Shown in pieces: positions 1 to 8,694 of a stretch of 64,000 nt of DNA. Source of the stretch: Pseudothauera lacus. GTDB taxonomy: Bacteria; Pseudomonadota; Gammaproteobacteria; Burkholderiales; Rhodocyclaceae. Under the pieces are notes generated by a model. It did not search any database and was not told where the DNA came from. It saw only the letters and a program-made list of their open reading frames with translations. The stretch covers positions 186,001 to 250,000 of the forward strand of contig NZ_PZKC01000005.1 of NCBI RefSeq assembly GCF_003034845.1. Reading direction: 5' to 3'. A program made the translations under genes and the position numbers. Every line of letters begins with the position of its first letter. The stretch's first letter is position 1.

Positions 1-597
1 TCGCGCGACATCTCGTCGTCGCTGCAGAACCTCGCGTCGATCTACGACGATCCGGTGTTCCGCCTCTTCTACGAGGCGCTGGCAGCCTCCGAGCCCGATC
101 CCGTCGAGCGCGAACGCCTGACCCGCGAGCTGTTGCAGACCCTCGGCTACGGTTCCGGGGGGCTGCGCGACAGTGTGGTATCGACCAGTTATTTCGTCGA
201 TCGCCGCCTGCGTGCGGGCTTTTCCCTCATCGGTGCGCGCAACGTGCTCAGTTTCAGCTTTACGCGTTCCGACCGCGAGCGCCTTGGCACGGTGAGCTTC
301 ATCAACGCCCTCGACGACTTCTCGCAGTACGAGCGCGTGCGCGAGCGCAGTGCGGCGGTCACCTTCAACCATCGCCTCAGCCCGAACAGTTCGCTCAATG
401 TCTCGGCAAGCCGTTCGCATGCCAGCGGGCGGGGCGGGGGCGATGCGGAAACCCGGCGCACGCTGTACAGCCTCGGCCTTACCACCAGCCTGGGGCCGCA
501 GACCAGCGCCGGGCTGAGCTACCGCCGCCAGATCTCCCGCGGCAGCAGCGAGTTCACCGAGAACGCCCTCAGCGCCACGTTCGGGATGCGCTTCTGA
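1..597 (+). CDS. XrtA/PEP-CTERM system-associated outer membrane beta-barrel protein (3' part)
   Basis: The reading frame is open from the first base, so the start lies upstream and only the last 198 residues are visible. They show alternating hydrophobic/polar beta-strand character, several Arg/Ser-rich turns and a C-terminal Phe in the ending GMRF, the usual signature for Bam-dependent outer-membrane barrels. It sits directly upstream of the XrtA-associated ATPase gene, which is where the TIGR03016-type barrel protein is found in other exosortase A loci, presumably for export of the polysaccharide. A GTG at 55 is in frame but is not the true start. Family assignment rests on context plus barrel features. 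Confidence 0.75.
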   Translation, partial: SRDISSSLQNLASIYDDPVFRLFYEALAASEPDPVERERLTRELLQTLGYGSGGLRDSVVSTSYFVDRRLRAGFSLIGARNVLSFSFTRSDRERLGTVSFINALDDFSQYERVRERSAAVTFNHRLSPNSSLNVSASRSHASGRGGGDAETRRTLYSLGLTTSLGPQTSAGLSYRRQISRGSSEFTENALSATFGMRF

Positions 598-643
598 GCC
601 CCCGGCAAAGACCTGCAGGGGCGCCATCAACAGCGGACCATTG

Positions 644-1723
644 ATGTACGAATCCTACTACCGACTCAGCGGCAAGCCTTTCCAGCTCAACCCCGATCCT
701 GCCTTCTTCTACGGCAGTCGCGGCCATCGGCGGGCGATGGCCTATCTCGAATACGGCCTGCACCAGAGTGAGGGCTTCATCGTCATCACCGGCGAGATCG
801 GTGCGGGCAAGACCACCCTGGTGCGCAGCCTGCTCGAACGCCTGGATGCCGCGCAGGTGGTGGCGGCCAATCTGGTCAGCACCCAAATCGATGCAGGCGA
901 CATGCTGCGCATGGTCGCGGCGGCCTTCGGGGTGCCGACGCGCAACCTGCAGAAGGCCGACCTCCTGCTCGCCCTGGAGACCTTCCTGGTGTCGGTCACC
1001 GCTGCCGGCAAGCGCGCGCTGCTGATCGTCGACGAGGCGCAGAACCTCACCGCCGATGCGGTGGAGGAGCTGCGCATGCTGTCCAACTTCCAGCTCGAGG
1101 ACCATGCCCTGCTGCAGAGCTTCCTCGTCGGTCAGCCGGAGTTCCGCGACATCATGCAGGGCCCGGACATGCAGCAGCTGCGCCAGCGCGTCATCGCCTC
1201 CTACCACCTCGGCCCGATGGACGCCGGTGAGACCCAGGCCTACATCGAACACCGCCTTCACCACGTCGGTTGGGAGGACGATCCGCTTTTCTCCGCCGCT
1301 GCGATGCGCGCCGTGTATGCCGCCAGCGGAGGCATTCCGCGCCGCATCAACACCCTCTGCGACCGCCTCATGCTGGCCGCCTTCATCGCCGAGCGCCACA
1401 GCATCGACGAAGCCGACGTGCGCGAGGTGGTCGACGAGATGCATCAGGAGATGCAGGGCGGCAGCGCCGCCACCGGGCGCCCGGCGAATGGCGCCGCGCG
1501 CCCGGTGGGCGGGGTGGACGGACTGACGCTGGGCCACCTCGACATCGCTCCTGAACTCGCGCAGACCATCGAGGCGCTCGCCGCCGGTACCGACCTGCAG
1601 CGCATCGAGGCGCGCCTGACCCGTCTCGAACAGTCGGTTTCCGCCACCCTCTCCGCCCTCGACCAGCTCGTGCGCGCCGCGCGCCGCGAGCCCGCCAGCC
1701 AGGAAGGTCCGCATGAGCAGTGA
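644..1723 (+). CDS. XrtA/PEP-CTERM system-associated AAA ATPase (ExeA/GspA-like)
   Basis: A 359-residue ATPase with Walker A GEIGAGKTT at about residues 50-58 and Walker B LLIVDEAQ at 126-133. The order matches the ExeA/GspA-type AAA family, whose XrtA-linked branch is TIGR03015. After about residue 270 there is a Gly/Ala/Pro-rich linker and a short C-terminal predicted coiled coil (residues about 325-350). Likely a cytoplasmic or membrane-associated ATPase helping assembly or export of the polysaccharide machinery; its exact role is unknown. A TTG at 641 directly precedes the ATG; the ATG is chosen. The 3' end overlaps the next gene by 11 bp, so translation is probably coupled. Confidence 0.88.
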   Translation: MYESYYRLSGKPFQLNPDPAFFYGSRGHRRAMAYLEYGLHQSEGFIVITGEIGAGKTTLVRSLLERLDAAQVVAANLVSTQIDAGDMLRMVAAAFGVPTRNLQKADLLLALETFLVSVTAAGKRALLIVDEAQNLTADAVEELRMLSNFQLEDHALLQSFLVGQPEFRDIMQGPDMQQLRQRVIASYHLGPMDAGETQAYIEHRLHHVGWEDDPLFSAAAMRAVYAASGGIPRRINTLCDRLMLAAFIAERHSIDEADVREVVDEMHQEMQGGSAATGRPANGAARPVGGVDGLTLGHLDIAPELAQTIEALAAGTDLQRIEARLTRLEQSVSATLSALDQLVRAARREPASQEGPHEQ

Positions 1724-2870
1724 ATCCGGCCAGCCCGCGCCCATCCTCTGCGTTGTCGGCGCGCGCCCCAACTACATGAAGATGGCGCCCATCATCCGTG
1801 CCTTTGCCGCCCATCAGCCGCCCTTGCCGACGGTGCTGGTGCATACCGGGCAGCACTACGACACGGCGATGAACGACCGCCTCTTCGCCGATCTCGACCT
1901 GCCCGCACCGGATGTCAATCTCGGCGTCGGTTCGGCTTCCCATGCCGTGCAGACCGCCGAAGTGATGAAGCGCTTCGAGCCCCTCATCGACGCCCACGGC
2001 GCGCGCGCCGTGCTGGTGGTCGGCGACGTCAACTCGACCCTCGCCTGCGCGCTGGTGGCCAGCAAGCGCCAGGTGCCGGTGATCCACGTCGAATCCGGGC
2101 TGCGCAGCTACGACCGCGCGATGCCCGAGGAGATCAACCGCATCCTCACCGACCAGATCTCCGACCTGCTGTACACCACCGAGCGCAGCGCCCACGACAA
2201 CCTCGCCCGCGAAGGCATTGCCGGGCAGCGCGCGGTATTCGTCGGCAATGTCATGATCGACAGTCTCTTCGCCAGCCTGCCGCGCGCGGTACCGCCGCAG
2301 ACCCTGCTCGCAGCCGCCGGCGTCGATCCTGCGCGCATCGCCTCGGGCTATGGTGTGGTGACCCTGCACCGCCCCTCCAACGTAGACCATGCCGAAGTGC
2401 TGGGGCCGCTGATCGACGCGCTGCGCGAGATCTCCCTGCGCCTGCCGCTGGTGTTTGCGCTCCACCCGCGGACACGCGGCAATCTCGAACGCTTCGGCCT
2501 GCTCGACCGCCTCGATGCGCCGGGCATCATCATCCTGCCGCCACAGGGTTATCTGGAGATGCTCGGCCTGATGTCGCGTGCCGTGATGGTTCTCACAGAC
2601 TCCGGCGGCATACAGGAAGAAACTACTGCTCTGGGCGTGCCCTGCCTGACCATCCGCAACAACACCGAGCGGCCGATCACCGTGGAGCAGGGTACCAACA
2701 CCCTCATCGGCACCGATCCGCAGGCCCTCCTCGCCGGGGTTGACGACATCCTCGCCAACGGCGGCAAGCGCGGACGGGCGCCGGAATACTGGGACGGCAA
2801 GGCCGCCGAGCGCATTGCCGCCCATCTTGCCGACTGGCTGGCCACGCACGAGCGAGCGCCCCGAACATGA
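1713..2870 (+). CDS. wecB: UDP-N-acetylglucosamine 2-epimerase, non-hydrolysing
   Basis: This enzyme interconverts UDP-GlcNAc and UDP-ManNAc, supplying a sugar nucleotide for the polymer. The 385-residue protein has the expected length and motifs: GARPNYMKMAP near the N-terminus, HTGQHYD, VVGDVNST, HVESGLRSYD, MPEEINR, TLHRPSNVD and the substrate-binding stretch SGGIQEE followed by NNTERP. An AGGAAGG ribosome-binding site lies 5 bases before the ATG, inside the end of the ATPase gene. The stop overlaps the next start as ATGA. No dedicated UDP-ManNAc dehydrogenase is nearby, so the product may be used as ManNAc. Confidence 0.95.
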   Translation: MSSESGQPAPILCVVGARPNYMKMAPIIRAFAAHQPPLPTVLVHTGQHYDTAMNDRLFADLDLPAPDVNLGVGSASHAVQTAEVMKRFEPLIDAHGARAVLVVGDVNSTLACALVASKRQVPVIHVESGLRSYDRAMPEEINRILTDQISDLLYTTERSAHDNLAREGIAGQRAVFVGNVMIDSLFASLPRAVPPQTLLAAAGVDPARIASGYGVVTLHRPSNVDHAEVLGPLIDALREISLRLPLVFALHPRTRGNLERFGLLDRLDAPGIIILPPQGYLEMLGLMSRAVMVLTDSGGIQEETTALGVPCLTIRNNTERPITVEQGTNTLIGTDPQALLAGVDDILANGGKRGRAPEYWDGKAAERIAAHLADWLATHERAPRT

Positions 2871-3712
2871 GCACTGCCGCCGCCATCACCAACGCCCTTA
2901 CCATCGACGTCGAGGACTACTTCCAGGTCTCCGCGCTGGCCCCGCACTTTCCCCGCGAGCGCTGGGACAGCGTGCCCTGCAGGGTGGAAGCCAATGTCGA
3001 GCGCATTCTCGGCCTGCTCGCCGGGCGCGGCGTGAAGGCGACCTTCTTCACCCTCGGCTGGGTGGCCGAGCGCTACCCGCAACTGGTGCGCCGCATCGCT
3101 GCCGAAGGTCATGAAGTGGCCAGCCACGGCTACGGCCATGAACGGGCCAGCGCGTTGCCCCGCGAGGCTTTTCTGGCCGACATCCGGCTTGCCAAGGCAG
3201 TGCTCGAGGACATCACCGGCGAGGCCGTGAGCGGCTATCGCGCACCCAGCTTTTCCATCGGCCGCGCCAACCTGTGGGCCCACGATTGCCTGGCCGAGGC
3301 CGGCTACCGCTACAGCTCCAGCGTCTACCCGGTGCAGCACGATCACTACGGCATGCCGGAGGCGCCGCGTTTCCCGTGGCGGCTGGAGAACGGCCTGGTG
3401 GAGATCCCGGTCACCACCATGCGCTGGCTGGGGCGCAACTGGCCGGCCGGCGGCGGCGGCTATTTCCGCCTGCTGCCCTATGCGCTGTCGCGCTGGCAGA
3501 TCGCCCGCGTCAATCACAACGACCGGCGTCCGGCGATCTTCTACTTCCACCCCTGGGAGATCGACCCCGGGCAGCCGCGGGTGCGCGAGGCGGGGGCGAA
3601 GACGCGCTTCCGTCACTACGTCAATCTGCAGCACACCGAAGGCCGTCTGCGGCGCCTGTTGCAGGACTTCTCGTGGGGGCGGGCCGACACGGTGTTCCGC
3701 GACGCCGCCTGA
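2867..3712 (+). CDS. XrtA system polysaccharide deacetylase (NodB fold)
   Basis: A 281-residue NodB-type carbohydrate esterase. The catalytic Asp pair lies in TIDVEDYF near the N-terminus, the metal-binding histidines are in SHGYGHE, GYRAPSFS provides motif 3 and FYFHPWEID the C-terminal histidine motif. No signal peptide is seen, so it probably acts on lipid-linked sugars or precursors in the cytoplasm. It is the first of three deacetylases in the cluster (others at 16,912 and 33,365). Gene order places it in the DUF3473-containing XrtA-linked family (TIGR03006). ATGA overlap on both sides implies a translationally coupled operon. Confidence 0.92.
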   Translation: MSTAAAITNALTIDVEDYFQVSALAPHFPRERWDSVPCRVEANVERILGLLAGRGVKATFFTLGWVAERYPQLVRRIAAEGHEVASHGYGHERASALPREAFLADIRLAKAVLEDITGEAVSGYRAPSFSIGRANLWAHDCLAEAGYRYSSSVYPVQHDHYGMPEAPRFPWRLENGLVEIPVTTMRWLGRNWPAGGGGYFRLLPYALSRWQIARVNHNDRRPAIFYFHPWEIDPGQPRVREAGAKTRFRHYVNLQHTEGRLRRLLQDFSWGRADTVFRDAA

Positions 3713-4761
3713 TGTCTGCCGCGCATCCCGCTTCCGTACAGGTCTGCCGCCTGGACGCGGCCAGCCGGGCGCGCTGGGATGCCTTCGTGCATGCCTGCCC
3801 GCAGGCCACCTTCTTCCATCTCGCGGCCTGGCAAGGCATCGTCGAAGACGTCTTCCGCCACCGCTGTCATTTCCTCTACGCCGAGCGCAATGGCGAGATC
3901 CTTGCCGTGCTGCCGCTGGCCGAGGTCAGCAGCCGCCTCTTCGGTCATGCCCTGACCTCGCTGCCGTTCTGCGTCTACGGCGGCATCGCCGGCGACGACC
4001 CTGCCGCGGTCGCCGCGCTGGAAGCCGAGGCCGATGCGCTGGCGCGTACCCTCGGTGTGCAGCATCTCGAATACCGCAACCTCAGCGCGCGCCATCCCGA
4101 GTGGCCACGCCAGGAGGTCTACGTCACCTTCCGCAAGGCCATCCTCCCCGAGGTCGATGCCAACATGGCGGCCATCCCGCGCAAGCAGCGCGCAATGGTG
4201 CGCAAGGGGATCAAGAACGGTCTGGTGAGCGAGATCGATGCCGGCGTCGAACGTTTCTTCGCGCTGTATGCCGACAATGTCCGCCGCCATGGCACGCCGG
4301 CATTGCCGAAGCGCTTCTTTGCCCGTCTGCGCGAGGTGTTCGGCGAGGCCTGCGAGGTACTCATCGTTACCGACGGCGCCGGCAAGGCGCTGTCCGGCGT
4401 GCTGAGCTTCTATTTCCGTGACGAGGTGCTGCCCTACTATGCCGGCGACGACCTTGCCGCGCGCGACCTTGCCGCCAATGACTTCAAGTACTGGGAGCTG
4501 ATGCGCCGCGCCTGCGAGCGCGGCTGCCGACTGTTCGACTACGGTCGCAGCAAGATCGGCACCGGACCATGGAGTTTCAAGAAGAACTGGGGGTTCGAGG
4601 CCCAGCCGCTGTCCTATGAATACGTGCTCTACAAGCGCGACAGCGTGCCGCAGAACAATCCCATGAATCCCAAGTACCGACTCTTCATCGCCCTCTGGAA
4701 GCGTCTGCCGCTGGGGGTGGCGAATGCGCTGGGGCCGCACATCGTGCGCAATCTGGGTTAG
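3712..4761 (+). CDS. FemAB-like XrtA/PEP-CTERM system-associated protein (GNAT fold)
   Basis: A 349-residue protein of the FemAB/Acetyltransf_6 class, tandem GNAT folds that in Gram-positive bacteria transfer amino acids from aminoacyl-tRNA. Visible landmarks are the first domain around FFHLAAWQG, the basic segment RKQRAMVRKG in the middle, and the C-terminal FDYGRSKIGTG with WSFKKNWGFE typical of the XrtA-linked family (TIGR03019). The frame is open well upstream to 3,274, but the ATG overlapping the TGA of the deacetylase gene is chosen. Substrate unknown; it may add an acyl or aminoacyl group to an amino sugar freed by the neighbouring deacetylase. Confidence 0.88.
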   Translation: MSAAHPASVQVCRLDAASRARWDAFVHACPQATFFHLAAWQGIVEDVFRHRCHFLYAERNGEILAVLPLAEVSSRLFGHALTSLPFCVYGGIAGDDPAAVAALEAEADALARTLGVQHLEYRNLSARHPEWPRQEVYVTFRKAILPEVDANMAAIPRKQRAMVRKGIKNGLVSEIDAGVERFFALYADNVRRHGTPALPKRFFARLREVFGEACEVLIVTDGAGKALSGVLSFYFRDEVLPYYAGDDLAARDLAANDFKYWELMRRACERGCRLFDYGRSKIGTGPWSFKKNWGFEAQPLSYEYVLYKRDSVPQNNPMNPKYRLFIALWKRLPLGVANALGPHIVRNLG

Positions 4762-4763
4762 GC

Positions 4764-5975
4764 ATGGACGCGCGCCCCGCAGTCCTCTTCCTTGCCCACC
4801 GCATTCCCTGGCCGCCCAACAAGGGCGACAAGGTGCGCTCCTTCAACATCCTGCGCCACCTTGCGCAGCGCTACCGGGTATACCTGGGCACCTTTGTCGA
4901 CCATCCCGACGACCTCGCCCACGTCGACCGCCTCAGCGAGTGGTGCGCCGACGTGCACGTCGAGCGTCTGCACCCCTTGCCGGCGCGCCTCGCCAGCCTG
5001 CGCGGCCTGCTCAGCGGCGAGGCGCTGTCGTTGCCGTACTACCGCAACGCCACGCTGCAGCGCTGGGTGCGCGATACCCTGGCGAACCGCGCCATCGAGC
5101 GTGCGGTGGTGTTCTCCGGGCCAATGGCTCAGTACCTCGACGCCGCCGCGCTGCAGCGCGTGGTGGTGGATTTCTGCGATGTCGATTCCGCCAAGTGGAC
5201 GCAGTACGCCGCCAGCCGCAGTGGGCCGCTGGCCTGGCTGTACCGTCGCGAGGGGCGACGCCTGCTGGCCTTCGAGGCGGCCGCGGCGCAGCGTGCCGAC
5301 GCGGCCCTGTTCGTCACCGCGGCCGAGGCGCAACTCTTCCGCACCGCCGCGCCGCAGGCTGCCGCCAGGGTGGGGGTGATGCAGAACGGTGTCGATGCGG
5401 CGTACTTCAGCCCTGCGCACGACTTCACGCGGCCGTGGCCGGAGGGCGGACCGGTGCTGGCGTTCACCGGGGCGATGGACTACTGGCCGAACATCGATGC
5501 GGTGTGCTGGTTCGCCGCCGAGGTGCTCCCCGCCTTGCGTGCGCGCCACCCGGGCATCCGCCTCGCCATCGTCGGCATGAATCCCGCCCCCGCCGTGCGC
5601 GCGCTCGCCGCTGAGGACGTGCTGGTGACCGGCAGCGTGCCCGACGTGCGCCCCTATCTGGCCCATGCAGAAGTGGTGGTGGCGCCGCTGCGGGTGGCCC
5701 GCGGCATCCAGAACAAGGTCCTCGAAGCGATGGCGATGGCGCGCGCGGTGGTGGTGTCGGCCGATTCGGCCACCGGGCTTGCCGGGCAGGCCGGCGAGGC
5801 CTACGTCAGCGCACTCAGCGCCGTCGACTTTACCGCGGCGGTCAGTGCTCTGCTGCACGCACCGGAGCGTGCGCGTGCCATCGGCAGCGCGGCGCGGCGT
5901 ACGGTGGAGCGCTGCTACAGCTGGGATGCCCATCTCGGCCGTCTCGACGAACTGCTTGAAGGTGCATCATGCTGA
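4764..5975 (+). CDS. XrtA/PEP-CTERM system-associated glycosyltransferase (TIGR03087-like)
   Basis: A 403-residue GT-B glycosyltransferase. The N-terminal part begins with FLAHRIPWPPNKGDKVRS, which is characteristic of the sugar transferase found next to xrtA (stp1, TIGR03087). The C-terminal donor-binding half has MQNGVDAAYF, FTGAMDYWPN and the loop ARGIQNKVLEAMAMARAVV. It probably adds one sugar to the lipid-linked repeat at the cytoplasmic membrane. The stop overlaps the xrtA start by 7 bp. Confidence 0.9.
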   Translation: MDARPAVLFLAHRIPWPPNKGDKVRSFNILRHLAQRYRVYLGTFVDHPDDLAHVDRLSEWCADVHVERLHPLPARLASLRGLLSGEALSLPYYRNATLQRWVRDTLANRAIERAVVFSGPMAQYLDAAALQRVVVDFCDVDSAKWTQYAASRSGPLAWLYRREGRRLLAFEAAAAQRADAALFVTAAEAQLFRTAAPQAAARVGVMQNGVDAAYFSPAHDFTRPWPEGGPVLAFTGAMDYWPNIDAVCWFAAEVLPALRARHPGIRLAIVGMNPAPAVRALAAEDVLVTGSVPDVRPYLAHAEVVVAPLRVARGIQNKVLEAMAMARAVVVSADSATGLAGQAGEAYVSALSAVDFTAAVSALLHAPERARAIGSAARRTVERCYSWDAHLGRLDELLEGASC

Positions 5976-7531
5976 GCGCAGCCACCGTGTCGACCCCGCC
6001 CCTCGGCGGCCGCGGCCTGGCGTACGCCGCCGTGCTCGTTGGCGTGCTGCTCTGGCTGGTGGGCTGGTACTGGCCGACGGCGGCCGGCATGGCGTCGATC
6101 TGGTGGCATTCCGAAACCTATGCCCACGGCCTCGTGGTGCTGCCCCTGTGCGCCTGGCTGGTGTGGCGCAGCCGCGTGCGCCTGGTCGGGCTGGCGCCGC
6201 AGCCGGTGCCCTGGCTGGCGCTGCCCTTGGCGCTGGGCGGCGGTGCGTGGCTGCTCGGCCACATGGTGGCGGTGAATGCGCTCATGCATGCCGCACTGGT
6301 GACCATGGTGGTGGTGGCCAGCGTCGCCCTGCTGGGCTGGCGGCTCGCCCGCGTGCTGGCCTTTCCGCTGCTGTTCCTGTTCTTCGCGGTGCCGGTGGGT
6401 GACTTCCTGCTGCCCACGCTGATGCACTACACCGCAGAGTTCACCGTCGCCGCCCTGCGCATGTCCGGGGTGCCGGTGTATCAGGAGGGCCTGCATTTCG
6501 TCATCCCCAACGGGCGCTGGTCGGTGGTGGAAGCATGCAGCGGCGTGCGCTACCTGATCGCCTCGCTGATGGTCGGCACCCTCTACGCCTACCTCAACTA
6601 CCGCAGCCTGCATCGCCGCCTGCTGTTCGTGCTCGTTGCCGCGATCGTCCCCATCTTCGCCAACTGGCTGCGCGCCTACCTGATCGTGATGCTCGGTTAC
6701 CTGTCCGACAACCGCATCGCCGCCGGGGTCGATCACCTCATCTATGGCTGGGTGTTCTTCGGCGTAGTGATCCTGCTGATGTTCTTCATCGGCGCACGCT
6801 GGCGCGAGGATCTCGACGAGCCTGCCGCCCTTCCCGGAGGGGCGCCCGCAGAACCCCTCGACCTGCGCCGCCTGTGGGCCACGGCGGCTCTGCTGGGGGC
6901 AGTGAGTGCGGCCTTTCCGCTCCTCGCCGGTCGCCTCGATGCCGACGTGGCACCGTTTGCGGTCGATGTCCCGGCGCTGCCGGCAGTTGCCGGCTGGGAG
7001 AGCGACGCCACTGCGCTGAGCGACTTCCACCCGCATTACCGTGGCCAGCGCGGCGAACTGCGCCAGGGCTGGCGCCGCGGCGACGACAGCCTCACCCTGC
7101 AGGTCAGTTTCTACGCCCGTCAGCGCCCCGGCCATGAGCTGGCGATGTGGGGCAACCAGCTCGTCGGCTACGACGACAAGGCCTGGATGCAGCTCACCAG
7201 CAATGCCGACCGCCTGCCGCTGGGGGCCGACGGCAGCGCGCGGCCGGTGCGCCGCACGGTGGTGGCGAGCGCCGACGACCGCCGCCGCATCCACGTCTGG
7301 GAGTGGTACTGGGTGGATGGCGAGGTGGTCACCAGCATGACCCGCGTCAAGCTGCTGAAAGCCGTCCAGCGTCTGCGCGGGCGCGACAGCAATGCCGCCT
7401 ACGTCGCCATCGTCATCGAAGAAGCGGGCGACGGGCAGGCGGCGCGCTTGCGTGCGGAGGATTTCGCCGCGGCTGTTGGTGGTGCATTGCAGGACAGACT
7501 GCAGACCCTGGCGGAGCGGTCCGATGAGTGA
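5969..7531 (+). CDS. xrtA: Exosortase A fused to an EpsI-type domain
   Basis: XrtA is an integral-membrane transpeptidase-like enzyme that recognises PEP-CTERM sorting signals. Residues 1 to about 280 contain roughly eight hydrophobic segments and the catalytic triad: Cys190 in VVEACSGVRY, Arg235 in ANWLRAY and His256 in GVDHLIYG. After a short linker and one hydrophobic stretch near residue 300, residues about 320-510 form an EpsI-like domain (family TIGR02914) with landmarks FHPHYRGQR and HVWEWYWVDG. Fusion of EpsH and EpsI is a known arrangement in several proteobacteria. It overlaps the genes on both sides by 7-8 bp. All triad residues are present, so activity is expected. Confidence 0.95.
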   Translation: MLSAATVSTPPLGGRGLAYAAVLVGVLLWLVGWYWPTAAGMASIWWHSETYAHGLVVLPLCAWLVWRSRVRLVGLAPQPVPWLALPLALGGGAWLLGHMVAVNALMHAALVTMVVVASVALLGWRLARVLAFPLLFLFFAVPVGDFLLPTLMHYTAEFTVAALRMSGVPVYQEGLHFVIPNGRWSVVEACSGVRYLIASLMVGTLYAYLNYRSLHRRLLFVLVAAIVPIFANWLRAYLIVMLGYLSDNRIAAGVDHLIYGWVFFGVVILLMFFIGARWREDLDEPAALPGGAPAEPLDLRRLWATAALLGAVSAAFPLLAGRLDADVAPFAVDVPALPAVAGWESDATALSDFHPHYRGQRGELRQGWRRGDDSLTLQVSFYARQRPGHELAMWGNQLVGYDDKAWMQLTSNADRLPLGADGSARPVRRTVVASADDRRRIHVWEWYWVDGEVVTSMTRVKLLKAVQRLRGRDSNAAYVAIVIEEAGDGQAARLRAEDFAAAVGGALQDRLQTLAERSDE

Positions 7532-8690
7532 TCAGCGCGCACTGATCGTCCATGTCGTCTATGGCTTCCGTGTCGGCGGGCTGGAGAACGGCGTGGTCAA
7601 TCTGATCAATCGCCTGCCGCATGCGCACTATCGTCACGTCGTCGTGGCGCTGACCGACTGCTGCCCGACCTTCTGCGAGCGCGTCAGCCGCGCCGATGTC
7701 GAATTCATCTCCCTGCACAAGCCGCCAGGGCATGGTTACCGCCAGTTCGGCGCCCTGTATCGCCTGTTCCGCCGGTTGCGCCCACAGGTGGTGCATACGC
7801 GCAACCTCGCTGCGCTGGAGTCGCAACTGCCGGCGACGCTGGCGCGGGTGCCGGTGCGCGTGCATGGCGAACACGGCTGGGATGTCAGCGACCCCGGCGG
7901 GCGCAAGCGCCGCTATCGTCTCGCCCGCCGCCTGTATCGCCCCTTCGTATCGCGTTACGTCGCGCTTTCCGGCGATCTGGCGCGCTATCTCGAAGAGGGC
8001 GTGGGCGTGCCCGGCGGACGGGTGGAGCGCATCTGCAACGGCGTCGACACCGCGCGTTTCCACCCTGCCGCGCACGGCCGCGAACTGCTCGCCGGTTCGC
8101 CCTTCAACGACTCGCGTCTGTTCGTCATCGGCACCGTTGGCCGTCTGCAGACGGTCAAGGACCAGCTCCTGCTGGCGCGCGCCTTCGTCCGCCTGCGCCG
8201 CGAGCAGCCGGCGCTCAGCGCCCGCGCGCGCCTGTTGATCGTCGGCGAAGGGCCTTTGCGCAGCGGCATCGAGACCATTCTCGCCGAGGCTGGCCTGGGC
8301 GCGGAGGCCTGGCTCGCCGGCGAACGCGCCGACACCCCGGAGGTGATGCGCGCGCTCGACCTCTTCGTGCTGCCGTCGCAGGCGGAAGGCATCTCGAATA
8401 CCATACTGGAGGCCATGGCCAGCGGGCTGCCGGTGCTCGCCACCGCTGTCGGCGGCAACGCCGAGCTGGTCGACGCCGGCGTCACCGGTACCCTGGTGCC
8501 GGCAGGCGACGAGTCGGCGATGAGCGCCGCCCTGGCTGCAGCCCTCGGCGATCTGCCGCGCCTGCAGGAACAGGGGCGCGCCGGGCGTGCGCGCGCCGAG
8601 GCGCAATTCAGTCTGGATGGCATGGTGGGGCGTTACCACCGCATGTATCAACACCTGCTCGCCGCGGCAGGGCATCGACAGCGAGGCTAG
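7524..8690 (+). CDS. XrtA/PEP-CTERM system glycosyltransferase (TIGR03088-like, GT4)
   Basis: A 388-residue GT4 enzyme. The N-terminus HVVYGFRVGGLENGVVNL holds the glycine-rich acceptor-side loop. Other landmarks are HGEHGWDV, ICNGVDTARF, GTVGRLQTVKDQ and the donor-side EAEGISNT/EAMASGLPV region with the usual E-x7-E geometry. The position directly after xrtA matches the stp2 glycosyltransferase of exosortase A clusters. An open frame continues to 7,392, but the ATG overlapping the xrtA stop is the sensible start. Confidence 0.9.
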   Translation: MSDQRALIVHVVYGFRVGGLENGVVNLINRLPHAHYRHVVVALTDCCPTFCERVSRADVEFISLHKPPGHGYRQFGALYRLFRRLRPQVVHTRNLAALESQLPATLARVPVRVHGEHGWDVSDPGGRKRRYRLARRLYRPFVSRYVALSGDLARYLEEGVGVPGGRVERICNGVDTARFHPAAHGRELLAGSPFNDSRLFVIGTVGRLQTVKDQLLLARAFVRLRREQPALSARARLLIVGEGPLRSGIETILAEAGLGAEAWLAGERADTPEVMRALDLFVLPSQAEGISNTILEAMASGLPVLATAVGGNAELVDAGVTGTLVPAGDESAMSAALAAALGDLPRLQEQGRAGRARAEAQFSLDGMVGRYHRMYQHLLAAAGHRQRG

Positions 8691-8694
8691 CAAC

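Noticed and set aside
569-1771. Long open frames on the strand opposite to known genes (for example 569-1771, 1383-2849, 13730-15799 minus; 35776-37689, 45594-47642 plus)
   Set aside because: They lie fully across well-identified genes, have Arg/Ala/His-rich composition with no recognisable domain, and are expected by chance in GC-rich DNA.
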